This document shows, in pieces, positions 51,353 to 59,822 of a stretch of DNA of 64,000 nt. The DNA is from Acidobacteriota bacterium (GTDB taxonomy: Bacteria > Acidobacteriota > Thermoanaerobaculia > Gp7-AA8). Each line of letters opens with the position of its first letter. The stretch's first letter is position 1. Made by a program: the position numbers and the translations under genes. The notes below the pieces were generated by a model. It worked only from the letters and a program-made list of their open reading frames with translations. It did not search any database and was not told the DNA's origin. Where the stretch lies: contig JACPDH010000120.1 in assembly GCA_016184115.1 (NCBI GenBank), positions 1-64,000 on the forward strand, read 5' to 3'.

Positions 51353-53050
51353 TCAGCGAAGGTCGGCCGCAAGCACTTCGCGCGTGCCGTAGCCGATCTG
51401 CTTACTCACGTCGTCTACCAGCGCCACGGAGATCCGATTGCGTCCCTTCCGCATCAGGAGGTCGACAGAGTACGTGTAGAACTTGCCCTTGATCTCGTTC
51501 AGCTCTTCTTCCTTCAACGTGAGCGGGTGATTCTGCTGCTGCACGTCTGACATGTCGCCTCGGTCGTCAGCGACGACGATGAAGACCGAGAAGCCGCCGC
51601 GCATCCCCGCGGCCGTAGGGAGGAACGCGAGGTTCTCCATCGGAACGCGGATCTCCATCGGGAGGGTGTAGCGGTCGTCGCCAGCGGCTCGCGCCTGCCC
51701 GGTCGTGACGACGATCCCCATCGGGTTCTCCTGCTCCTGGTAGTAGACGTTCGCGATGACCTTGTCGCTGATCTCGGTGTAGAGCGACTTCTCGACGAAC
51801 GACTTGCGCGACCGGACGACGTAGCTCTTATTCCTAGTCTTGACGTCGATCGCACGCTGCCGGTCGACGCGCTCGACCCCGGAGCGATAGCCGATCGAGT
51901 AGTACGAGCTGATGTCGCTCTTGATCCGGTCGAACGCTCCGCCGAAGTTGTTGGTGCCGGTCGTGGACACGCCGCCCGTCATGCCGGCGAGCATGCGGAG
52001 CGACTCCTGGCTGTTGGTGAGCGCGGCGTTGGCGACGATTGGCGGGGTCGCGGTCTGGTTCTCGGCCGACGAGGATGACGAGGCGCCGAGGCCACCCGCG
52101 TGAAGGGTGTAAAGCGTCACGCCGTTCGCATTGGCGCTTTGGGCGATCGATTGGATCAACGAGTGTGAGTCGAAGTGGGTCGCTTCCAGCATGACCGACG
52201 ACTTCGCGCGCCACTGTTTCGATGCCGCAATCTCGTCGATGAAGAAGAAGAGCTCGCGCCCAGGTTGGATCGGCAGACCCTCCGAGGTCACGACCATCAC
52301 CTTTTTCCCGTCGACGCCGGCGAGCGTGGTCATCAGGCTCTTCATCGCGTTTACGGCCTGGCGCAGGTCGTTCTCGACCGAGTAGGCGTACGATCGTGCC
52401 ACTCCCAGCGCCTCTTCGTAGGTCTTCGAGTCGCGGATCTGAGTTTCGGCGCTGCGCCGCTCGGAGAGGTTCTGAAGCCCGAACGCATTCTCCTCGGCAA
52501 TGATGTCGAGCGTCTGCTTGAGATACGTGTGGTCGTTCGTAAATGGGACGCGGATCTTCAGATCACGATTGAACGTCGCGATCATCGCACGATCGCCTTC
52601 GGCGAGATTCTCGTCGATGAACTTCTGCATCTCCTTGAAGATCGGCTTGCGGTTGAACGGGGCGAGCGAGAGGTTGTCGATGAAGAAGACGAAACGACGC
52701 TGTAGCGCGCGTTCGCTGAGTGGCGCCGTTTCCTGCGGTTCCGATTGCGGCTCTGCAGGCGCGGCGTCTGGCGGCGGCGTCGAGCGGTCGATCACCTGGC
52801 GCTCGACGACCTCGTAAAAGTTCGAGATCGGCTTCTGCTGCCCGTTGTCGAAGACGACGAAGTCCTCCGGTTTGAGTCCGGTGACAGGCTTCCCCTTTTT
52901 GTCGAGCACGACCACGTCGACGCTCACGACGCGAACGTCGACGCTGAGAACCAGCTTCGAGACGTCGTCGGGCTTCTGCTGCGGGGCGTCCGCGGCCGCG
53001 AGCGGCAAGGCCACCGCGAGAGTGAAGATGAAGGGCAGGTATCGTTTCAA
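51353..53050 (-). CDS. VWFA-related protein of the acidobacterial type
   Basis: A 565-aa exported protein. TTG 53050 has GGAGG 6 bases upstream and begins a signal peptide (KRYLPFIFTLAVALPLAAADA). The first domain (SVDVRVVSVDVVVLDKKGKPVTGLKPEDFVVFDNGQQKPISNF) is the characteristic N-terminus of this family, followed by a VWA-like fold (RFVFFIDNLSLAPFNRK, KKVMVVTSEGLPI) whose MIDAS is not canonical, and a C-terminal beta domain (NVYYQEQENPMGIVV). The family is abundant in Acidobacteriota; function unknown. First gene of the truA-uppS run. Confidence 0.87.
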   Translation of the reverse strand: MKRYLPFIFTLAVALPLAAADAPQQKPDDVSKLVLSVDVRVVSVDVVVLDKKGKPVTGLKPEDFVVFDNGQQKPISNFYEVVERQVIDRSTPPPDAAPAEPQSEPQETAPLSERALQRRFVFFIDNLSLAPFNRKPIFKEMQKFIDENLAEGDRAMIATFNRDLKIRVPFTNDHTYLKQTLDIIAEENAFGLQNLSERRSAETQIRDSKTYEEALGVARSYAYSVENDLRQAVNAMKSLMTTLAGVDGKKVMVVTSEGLPIQPGRELFFFIDEIAASKQWRAKSSVMLEATHFDSHSLIQSIAQSANANGVTLYTLHAGGLGASSSSSAENQTATPPIVANAALTNSQESLRMLAGMTGGVSTTGTNNFGGAFDRIKSDISSYYSIGYRSGVERVDRQRAIDVKTRNKSYVVRSRKSFVEKSLYTEISDKVIANVYYQEQENPMGIVVTTGQARAAGDDRYTLPMEIRVPMENLAFLPTAAGMRGGFSVFIVVADDRGDMSDVQQQNHPLTLKEEELNEIKGKFYTYSVDLLMRKGRNRISVALVDDVSKQIGYGTREVLAADLR

Positions 53051-53149
53051 GTCGTTCCTCCGGTATGGGGATGCCGCACTGCGTCCAGCCTCTAACCGAA
53101 CAGCGCGGTCCGTGGAACGATTTCGGGAATCGGCAGCGGAAGTGACAAA

Positions 53150-54100
53150 ATGTGCGCCCGGACCGACAGAGCCATGATCGTTCGCTCGCGACAAACCCCT
53201 GACAGCAGCCCCCGAAACGCGCCATTCGAATTCTCGAAGATGGCGGGAGGCGGGAACGACTTCGTCGTCATCGACAACCGCGCCCGTGGTCTCGTCGATG
53301 GCGCGGCGCTCGCACGGAGGATCTGTACGAGGCGGCTCTCGGTCGGCGCCGATGGGCTGATTCTCGTCGAAGGCTCGGCCAAGGCGACGGTAAGGATGGT
53401 CTATTTCAATTCGGACGGCTCGCGCGCCGACTTCTGCGCCAATGGGACGCGCTGTGCCGCGCGATTCGCCTTCCTGAACGTGATGGCGCCTCGCCGGATG
53501 ACCATCGAGACTGACGCAGGAGTGGTTGGTGCCGAGATTCAGGAATCGTCCGTGTCGCTGACGCTGCCGGCTCCGAAAGGGTTTCAGGCCGAAACGCCGC
53601 TCGAGACCCCGGGCGGAACCGTCGCGGGAAGCTACATCGTCGTCGGCGTGCCACATTACGTGACCTATGTGCTCGGCAATCTCTGGTCCCGCGACATCGA
53701 CTCTGTCGGACGGGCGCTTCGCCACCACGCGTCGCTCGCTCCCGACGGCGCGAACGTGAACTTCGTGTCGGTCGCATCGCCGAGCGAGATACGCGTCCGC
53801 ACCTACGAGAGGGGTGTCGAGGCCGAGACGCTCTCATGCGGTTCGGGAGTCGTCGCGTCATCATGCGTTTCTGCGCTCACCGGAAAGGTGGACCGGACGA
53901 TCTCAGTGCTCACGCGAAGCGGGATTCGCTACCTTGTCGAGATGGAGATCGACGAGATTGGCGGAGAGCGCCAGGTGAGACAGGTGAGGCTGACGGGCGA
54001 CGCGCGCCTCGTCTACAAGTCGCAGCTGACGGCGGAGACGATCGAAGGCTTCGACGCCGACTGGGTGCGCAACCCGACGTCGGACGGGCCGCGCCCGTAA
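53150..54100 (+). CDS. dapF: Diaminopimelate epimerase
   Basis: Makes meso-diaminopimelate for peptidoglycan and lysine. The two catalytic Cys are present in divergent contexts: Cys 96 in DFCANGTRCAARF and Cys 230 in ETLSCGSGVVASS. Other family blocks are KMAGGGNDFVVIDNR, VGADGLILVE, YFNSDGSRA and GVPHYV. ATG 53150 has GGAAG 7 bases upstream; ATG 53174 would give a shorter N-terminus. It diverges from the VWFA-related gene. Confidence 0.9.
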   Translation: MCARTDRAMIVRSRQTPDSSPRNAPFEFSKMAGGGNDFVVIDNRARGLVDGAALARRICTRRLSVGADGLILVEGSAKATVRMVYFNSDGSRADFCANGTRCAARFAFLNVMAPRRMTIETDAGVVGAEIQESSVSLTLPAPKGFQAETPLETPGGTVAGSYIVVGVPHYVTYVLGNLWSRDIDSVGRALRHHASLAPDGANVNFVSVASPSEIRVRTYERGVEAETLSCGSGVVASSCVSALTGKVDRTISVLTRSGIRYLVEMEIDEIGGERQVRQVRLTGDARLVYKSQLTAETIEGFDADWVRNPTSDGPRP

Positions 54101-54111
54101 CTACTACGACC

Positions 54112-55743
54112 TTGGATCCTACACACCGACCACTCGTGCGCCTCGTCGCGCCGCTTGCGACCTGCGTCGCCTCGGTGTGGCTCATCTCACTCCAGGCGCC
54201 GAGCGACAGTTTCATCGACCGTGCATTGCCGCTTTACGCGGTGGCGGTCGCGGTGGTTGCGCTGCTCGAAGCGCTTCGGTTCGGTGACGCGAAGCTCGCG
54301 TTCGCGCTGCCGCTGCTCGGCGTCATCCGGATCGCCGTATTCGACGAGAATCTCAGGATCCTCGTCTACGGTGTGATTCTCGCCGTCGCCGTGATTACGC
54401 TGACCGCTCGCGTCCTCGCACGATTCGGCCGACTTACGACGCGCGAGGGTGTCGCACTCGTCGTGGTCTGCGTTGCCGCGATGAAGCTCGTGCCATTCAG
54501 CGTGGAGCTAGCGTTGCCGCAGGCGATCGTTCTGTTCGGAGTCGCGCTGCTGGCGCTTTCGCTCGCGACGCGCGAAGGCCTCGGCGCGGGGGCGCTCATT
54601 GTGTGCCTTGCCGCGGGGATGGTTGCTCCCCTCGTTCCGACGAAAGGCTCGCTCTTTCCTCTACTGCTCGCGGCCGTTCTCTGCGCGCTGCGAGGGCCGA
54701 GCCCCTTCTCAATCGCCGCAGTCGCGGTGACCGCGGCGATCGCAGGTCGATGGGCGTGGCCGCTGGCGGGTCTCGTTGTATGCGCGATGTTGCTCGAAGA
54801 GGTGATCGGGAGTGTGCAGGCGCGACGCACCGTGCCGGCTGCGCTCGCGGTGGTTCCCTTCGGAGCGCTCCCGCTTGGAACGGGCGCGCTCGCCGCGGCG
54901 ACGTTTTCGCCGGAGAGCATCTTCGCGCTGCCACGCCTGGCCATGCGCAGGCGGCACGCCGCGGTCGCGGTCGCGCTCGCGGCACTCGTTCTTCGCCCTT
55001 CACTCGGGGCGCTCTACATGATCGCGGCGCTGGCAATTCTGATGACCGATGAAGAGAGTGCGAGCGACCCGCGGGTTGGAATGCGTCGCGGCGTGCCGCT
55101 CGTCGCCGCGACGTTCGTCTTCGCGATGCTGTCGCTGGCCGGGTTCTCCGGTGCGGTCGCGTCGAGGTTCCCACTGCCGCTTCCCTACGTCGCGGTCGCC
55201 CTCGTCGCGCTGCCGGCACTTCTCGCATGGCCAGCACGACGCCTGCCCGCCGTGACGGTGGTGCTCTCGGCGGTGGCGCTCGTCGCCGCGGTCGCATACT
55301 CTTCGGTGGTTAGGCAAGGAACGGCCATCGAGGTGAACGAAGTCCTCGCGCCGGGCGAGTCGTGGGAGCTCGCGATCGAGGCCTCGGACGAGATCCGTGT
55401 CGAGATCGCGGGAGGGAACCTGACATCGCAGCGTGCCGGAGCTCCTCTTGGCGTTGTCGAGGCGTTCGACGCGAACGGTCGCGCCATTCAGCGAAACATC
55501 GTCATCGGCGACGTCGCCGACTGGGGATTCGGCCGGCCCGGACACTACTTTGCGGCGCACAACGAGTGGCCATGGGTCAGCGACGCGAAGGTCGCGGAGT
55601 ACGGGAATGAGGCCTTCTTCGGCGGCTCGGGAAGCATCATCGTCACGCTTCCGTCGGCGACTCGCGTGCGGGTGACGGCGGCGACGTCGTTGCCGCGGGA
55701 TGGGCGCGTCAAGATCGACTCGATCACGGTGGCACACCGATGA
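54112..55743 (+). CDS. Polytopic membrane protein of unknown function
   Basis: Not recognised. Some 12 hydrophobic segments fill residues 10-400, and the last 140 residues (EVNEVLAPGESWELAIEASDEIRVEIAGGN onward) form a beta-rich domain without membrane segments. A long open frame precedes dapF's end; I start at TTG 54112, 11 bases after the dapF stop, with GTG 54136 as an alternative. Its stop overlaps the next gene as ATGA, and that neighbour is a GT-C glycosyltransferase, so a role in surface glycan assembly is likely but unproven. Confidence 0.65.
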   Translation: MDPTHRPLVRLVAPLATCVASVWLISLQAPSDSFIDRALPLYAVAVAVVALLEALRFGDAKLAFALPLLGVIRIAVFDENLRILVYGVILAVAVITLTARVLARFGRLTTREGVALVVVCVAAMKLVPFSVELALPQAIVLFGVALLALSLATREGLGAGALIVCLAAGMVAPLVPTKGSLFPLLLAAVLCALRGPSPFSIAAVAVTAAIAGRWAWPLAGLVVCAMLLEEVIGSVQARRTVPAALAVVPFGALPLGTGALAAATFSPESIFALPRLAMRRRHAAVAVALAALVLRPSLGALYMIAALAILMTDEESASDPRVGMRRGVPLVAATFVFAMLSLAGFSGAVASRFPLPLPYVAVALVALPALLAWPARRLPAVTVVLSAVALVAAVAYSSVVRQGTAIEVNEVLAPGESWELAIEASDEIRVEIAGGNLTSQRAGAPLGVVEAFDANGRAIQRNIVIGDVADWGFGRPGHYFAAHNEWPWVSDAKVAEYGNEAFFGGSGSIIVTLPSATRVRVTAATSLPRDGRVKIDSITVAHR

Positions 55744-57686
55744 CGCTGTTCGGATGCTTCGCACTCCTCGTTGCGGCGACGAGCGTTGCGCCTCTCCTGG
55801 TTTTCCGAGGGGCGCTTCGCGTTCGATTTGCGACGATCGATGCTCTCGTATCGGCGGCGTCGCTCGCGCTCTGGTTACTTCTCCCAAGGCTTGCGATCGG
55901 CGCCGACGCCGGCGTCGCGATTGCCGCGTTCGTCGTCGCGAAGCTCGTCACGATCTCGGCGCTTCTCGTGGCGAGTCACGACTCCGAGGATCTCGCCTGG
56001 TCGCCGCTGCGCGGGGCACTGCTCGCGGGCGCGGTTTACCTCGCGCTCGTGCCGTTTGTCGTGTCGCGAGGCCCGATCGACGGCGATGAGCCGTTCTACC
56101 TGCTCGTGACGGAGTCGCTCGTCCGTGATCGCGACCTCGACCTTCGGAATCAGTACGCGGAGCTTTCTCGGTCGGAGACGGGGCGCACTGACCTCGCTCC
56201 ACAACTCGGCGATCCGGTCGGCGCGGACGGGGAGCAGTACTCTCGTCACGAGCCGCTACTGCCGTTCGTCCTGATTCCCGGTTACCTCGCGGGAGGCCTT
56301 CACGGCGCGGTTGCCACGATCGCGCTGCTGGCGGCGTTAGGCGTCGCATCGACGCTCAGGCTTCTCGAGGAGGAAGGGCTTTCTCGCCGCGCGACGCTCG
56401 TGGTTTTTCCACTTCTGGCCTTCGGCCCGCCCCTTCTGGCGTACGCGACGCGAATCTGGCCCGAGGCGCCGGCGGCACTGCTTTTCGCGGAGGCGCTGCG
56501 TGCCGCGAGGCGCGGGAAGCGGTCACGCGCGGGACTCGCGCTCGTGCTGCTTGCGCTCCTCAAAATCCGGTTCGCACTGATTTCGGGGACGATCGCTGCG
56601 GGCTGGCTGCTGCTGCAGCGCGAGTCGCGGAAGAAGGCGCTCGTCGCACTCGCGTTCCTCGCAATCCCTGCAGCGGCGATCCTCGCGCTCTACCCGCAGG
56701 TGATCGCGGTGCGAATGTTCGATCCTGAGGATGTTTTCACGGTGCGCAACTACCTGCGTGGCTTCGGCGGGCTGCTCGTCGACGGGCAGGCGGGACTCCT
56801 CTTTCAGGCGCCGTTCTGGCTGCTGGGTCTGATAGCAGCGTTCCGCTGGCGCTCGCTCGGCGCGGCAACGAAGCTCGGAATCGTTGCGGCGATTCCGTAT
56901 CTCCTTCTCCTCTTCCCCCGATCGGAGTGGCACGGGGGCTGGTCGCCTCCGCTCCGCTACCTCGTCGTCTTCGTGCCATTGTTCGCGCTTCTCGCGGCGT
57001 CGGCGATCGATAGACATCTCTCTCGCGGAGCCATACTCGCTGCGGCGACGTGGTCCGCGGGGCTATCGCTCCATGCTCTCGCATTCCCTAACGCACTCTT
57101 CCAGATTGCGTCGGGGGAGAGTGTCTGGGGGAGGTGGGTGAGCGCGTTCTGGGGTGCGGACTTGTCGCGCCTCGTGCCGAGCGCGATACGGCCGAACGGA
57201 GCGGCAATGATCGTGCTCGTGATCGTTCTGTCCGGCGCGGCCTGGAGCTTCTTTCGGCCGGAGCGTTCCCGGTTGACGCGCCCTAACTCGGCCGTCGTCG
57301 CGTCGCTCATTGCGGTCATCGTTGCCTGCGGGTTCACGGTCGCCCGAATGCCGGGGCGGATCGTCGAGCTTGAAGACGCGCACGTCCGTCGTTACGGCGG
57401 AGAGCTCTTCCCCGACGTCTTCACGGTCGCGCGCTTCCGATTCCGCGGTGGTTGGCAGTTCCACGAGGCGACGAAGGCGAGCTTTCTCTTCGCCGGGGGG
57501 CCGTCGACGCTCCGCTACAGCGCAGTCGCGCCCGCGACGGTCGAGATTGGAGGTCGTCGCATCGAGCTCCCCTCGACGGGCGGAGCCTACGCGACTGCCT
57601 TGGTCGATCTTCCGCGCGTGCCGGGACGCTACACTCTGCTCTGCGTGAAGGGAGATCTCGTTGTCGATCGCATCGCGTCCGAGTGA
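55740..57686 (+). CDS. GT-C fold integral membrane glycosyltransferase
   Basis: A 648-aa protein with about 11 membrane segments and an extracytoplasmic tail. The first large loop has SRGPIDGDEPFYLLVTESLVRDRDLDL, where the Asp-Glu pair (about 116-117) matches the catalytic motif of GT-C enzymes such as ArnT and protein mannosyltransferases that use polyprenyl-phosphate sugars. It overlaps the upstream membrane protein by 4 bases and the downstream GT2 by 26. Acceptor unknown. Confidence 0.75.
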   Translation: MTLFGCFALLVAATSVAPLLVFRGALRVRFATIDALVSAASLALWLLLPRLAIGADAGVAIAAFVVAKLVTISALLVASHDSEDLAWSPLRGALLAGAVYLALVPFVVSRGPIDGDEPFYLLVTESLVRDRDLDLRNQYAELSRSETGRTDLAPQLGDPVGADGEQYSRHEPLLPFVLIPGYLAGGLHGAVATIALLAALGVASTLRLLEEEGLSRRATLVVFPLLAFGPPLLAYATRIWPEAPAALLFAEALRAARRGKRSRAGLALVLLALLKIRFALISGTIAAGWLLLQRESRKKALVALAFLAIPAAAILALYPQVIAVRMFDPEDVFTVRNYLRGFGGLLVDGQAGLLFQAPFWLLGLIAAFRWRSLGAATKLGIVAAIPYLLLLFPRSEWHGGWSPPLRYLVVFVPLFALLAASAIDRHLSRGAILAAATWSAGLSLHALAFPNALFQIASGESVWGRWVSAFWGADLSRLVPSAIRPNGAAMIVLVIVLSGAAWSFFRPERSRLTRPNSAVVASLIAVIVACGFTVARMPGRIVELEDAHVRRYGGELFPDVFTVARFRFRGGWQFHEATKASFLFAGGPSTLRYSAVAPATVEIGGRRIELPSTGGAYATALVDLPRVPGRYTLLCVKGDLVVDRIASE

Positions 57687-58548
57687 CGTCGAGCTCGTCG
57701 TTCTCGATCTCGATGGCGGCGAGCGTCTCGAGCGCTGTCTCGCGTCGATCGCCGCGCAGCAGGCTGCGGTGGCGCGCGTCGTCGTGTGGGATAACGGCTC
57801 GGAGTCGCCAGTCGCCGATCGTCTGCAGGGACGCAGCTTTCCATTCGAGCTCTCGATCGCGCGCTCGGCGGAGAACCTCGGCTTTACCGGCGGAGTCAAC
57901 GCGGCGATCGCGCTCTGCTCGGCGCCGTTCGTCGGTCTCGTGAACAACGATGTCGAGCTCGATCCGCGATGGATCGCCACACTACGGCCGATGTTCGACG
58001 GCGCACCCCGCCTCGCGGCGGTGCAGGGAATCATCGCAACACCCGAAGGCTTGATCGACGGCGCAGGTGTCGATGTCAGCGACGGAACGATCCGGCAGGC
58101 GTTGCACGGGAGTGAGGCTGAGCGAGCCGCGAGCGCGCTGGAGCCGTGGGGCGTTTCGGCCACAGCCGCGCTCTACCGTGCCGATGCGCTGCACGACGTG
58201 GCGGCGGAAGGCGATCTGCTGCGTGCCGAGCTCTTTGCCTGGTATGAGGATGTCGAGCTCTCTGCGCGCCTCCGGGCCCGAGGCTGGAGCGTCGCGCTCA
58301 ATCGCGCGATCCTCGCGACGCACGCAGGGTCGGCGACCGCGCATCGCCTGGGAGGGCACCGCCTCTACCTGCAGACGAGAAACCGCTACATCGTCGCGCG
58401 CGCATGGCCCGGGACCGGGAGGCTCGGCGCCCTGTTGGTCGAAGATCTGAAGAAACTCGCGCGCGCGATGGCGGCGCTCGATCTCGCCGCTTCCGTGGCG
58501 ATCATTCGCGCTGTCGTTGCGGGCCTTCTTCGCTCGTCAACTTCCTGA
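57661..58548 (+). CDS. Family 2 glycosyltransferase
   Basis: A 295-aa GT-A enzyme: VVLDLDGGERLERCLASI, VVVWDNGSE for the nucleotide, NLGFTGGVNAAI, VGLVNNDVELD as the DXD equivalent and ELFAWYEDVELSARLRARGW as the acceptor block. Start TTG 57661 lies 26 bases inside the previous gene. The usual first motif SVVI is VELVVLD here. It ends in a convergent overlap of 12 bases with the next minus-strand gene. Confidence 0.8.
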   Translation: MSIASRPSDVELVVLDLDGGERLERCLASIAAQQAAVARVVVWDNGSESPVADRLQGRSFPFELSIARSAENLGFTGGVNAAIALCSAPFVGLVNNDVELDPRWIATLRPMFDGAPRLAAVQGIIATPEGLIDGAGVDVSDGTIRQALHGSEAERAASALEPWGVSATAALYRADALHDVAAEGDLLRAELFAWYEDVELSARLRARGWSVALNRAILATHAGSATAHRLGGHRLYLQTRNRYIVARAWPGTGRLGALLVEDLKKLARAMAALDLAASVAIIRAVVAGLLRSSTS

Positions 58549-59565
58549 CACCGCTGCCCGACGCGTCGCGATGCGCCGCCATGGAGCTGGCAGGCCGTCG
58601 ATCGTCCACTCGAGTCCGGTCTTCGGCAGGTACTCGACGATCGCGCCGGGACGCGGGATGTCGTGGTCTTGGGCCGCGGACCTGACGATCGCAACCCATC
58701 CCTCGTGCGCATCGGCGTCGATGCGCCGCCGCATGTTGACGAGGCTCGCGAGCTCGACGTCTGCCCAGACGGCGATGACGATTGCGAGTATCGTCTGCAG
58801 TGCGGCGCCATCACCGCGGAGCACGTCCGCGGCGTTGGCAAGCGCGAGCAGGTTCACCGCGGCGATCAGCGTTCCGCGCAGCGTGCCGACATTCGGCGCG
58901 CTGCCGCGAAGCTCGGCCACTTCGCTATCCGAGAGGCCGCGCCGGTTGAAGTCGATCACGCCCGTCGGCGTCTCCACCGGCCTCGTCCATCGCGACGCGA
59001 TTGCTGCGTACTCAGGAGTCGAAGTGGTGATGCCGCGCGGCAGTTCGATCCAACGGTCGGCCTCCACGCCATTGATGCGCCAGAGGAGACCGGAGTCGTC
59101 AAAGACGTCGATCTCGATCTCCGCGCCGCGGAGAAGTCCCGAATCGACGATACGCTCCCACGTCTTCCGGTCGACGACGATGTCGGCGATCGCGCCGCGA
59201 CATCGATAGAGCGATCCGGCGCGCCTCGCGCGCACCGCTACGCGGTACTGTCGCCAAGCATCGCGTGCCACGAGGAGCGAGACGGGGACGACGGCGAAAA
59301 GGGTGAAGAGGACACCGACGACGAGCGCGGCGGAGAATGCCGCTTCCGCCGTGTCTCCAAGATCGCGCCTCAGGGCACGAGCGCTGACGGCGATCGCGAG
59401 CCCGAGAACCGCGACCGCGGTGGGACCGCCGAGGAACGCGGCGCCGACGAGCGTGCGACGCGATCGAACGAGCCGTCGCAGTCGCACCTCGTCGCGATTC
59501 GTCAGCTCGACGGGGCCAGTCACTTCGAGCCCTGCGAACCAGAGTCGGTTGCCGGAGTCGGACAT
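58537..59565 (-). CDS. Membrane protein of unknown function (342 aa)
   Basis: Not recognised. It has two hydrophobic segments near residues 38-62 and 76-100 and one or two near 230-270; between them is a soluble stretch with SLYRCRGAIADIVVDRKTW and EIDVFDDSGLLWRINGVEADRWIELPRG. Its 3' end overlaps the GT2 gene by 12 bases. No clear ribosome site. It could be a sensor or a structural envelope protein. Confidence 0.6.
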   Translation of the reverse strand: MSDSGNRLWFAGLEVTGPVELTNRDEVRLRRLVRSRRTLVGAAFLGGPTAVAVLGLAIAVSARALRRDLGDTAEAAFSAALVVGVLFTLFAVVPVSLLVARDAWRQYRVAVRARRAGSLYRCRGAIADIVVDRKTWERIVDSGLLRGAEIEIDVFDDSGLLWRINGVEADRWIELPRGITTSTPEYAAIASRWTRPVETPTGVIDFNRRGLSDSEVAELRGSAPNVGTLRGTLIAAVNLLALANAADVLRGDGAALQTILAIVIAVWADVELASLVNMRRRIDADAHEGWVAIVRSAAQDHDIPRPGAIVEYLPKTGLEWTIDGLPAPWRRIATRRAAVSGS

Positions 59566-59676
59566 GTGCGTAATGACGCAAGTTTACGCCTTGAAGCGAG
59601 GCCAGAGGCCGGGAGTCGCGGGACCAACGCCAGAGGCCACGGCAGGCGACAGGGGCGCGTCGTCGGCGAAGCGCTA

Positions 59677-59795
59677 ATCGTGGCGCGGAGGGTTGGAGTC
59701 CGCAGTAGCAACGCGCCGCGTGATTCCTTGTGACTCTCGAGAGTTGGCCCGTGCACGAGGAGTGCGGCGGATCGGAATCCGCCGCTACGAGCGTG
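59677..59795. repeat. Third REPIN-like element, one end intact
   Basis: The right end holds a 9-bp palindrome at 59764-59785 (GCGGCGGAT, loop CGGA), an exact inverse of 28551-28572, followed by CTACGAG as in the other copies. A degraded left end (TCGTGGCGCGGAGG) lies near 59678. It occupies the 257-base gap between the unknown membrane protein and the kinase gene, in which I see nothing else. Confidence 0.65.
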
Positions 59796-59822
59796 GCGGC
59801 AGATCGATGAGCGGCTGCTGGC

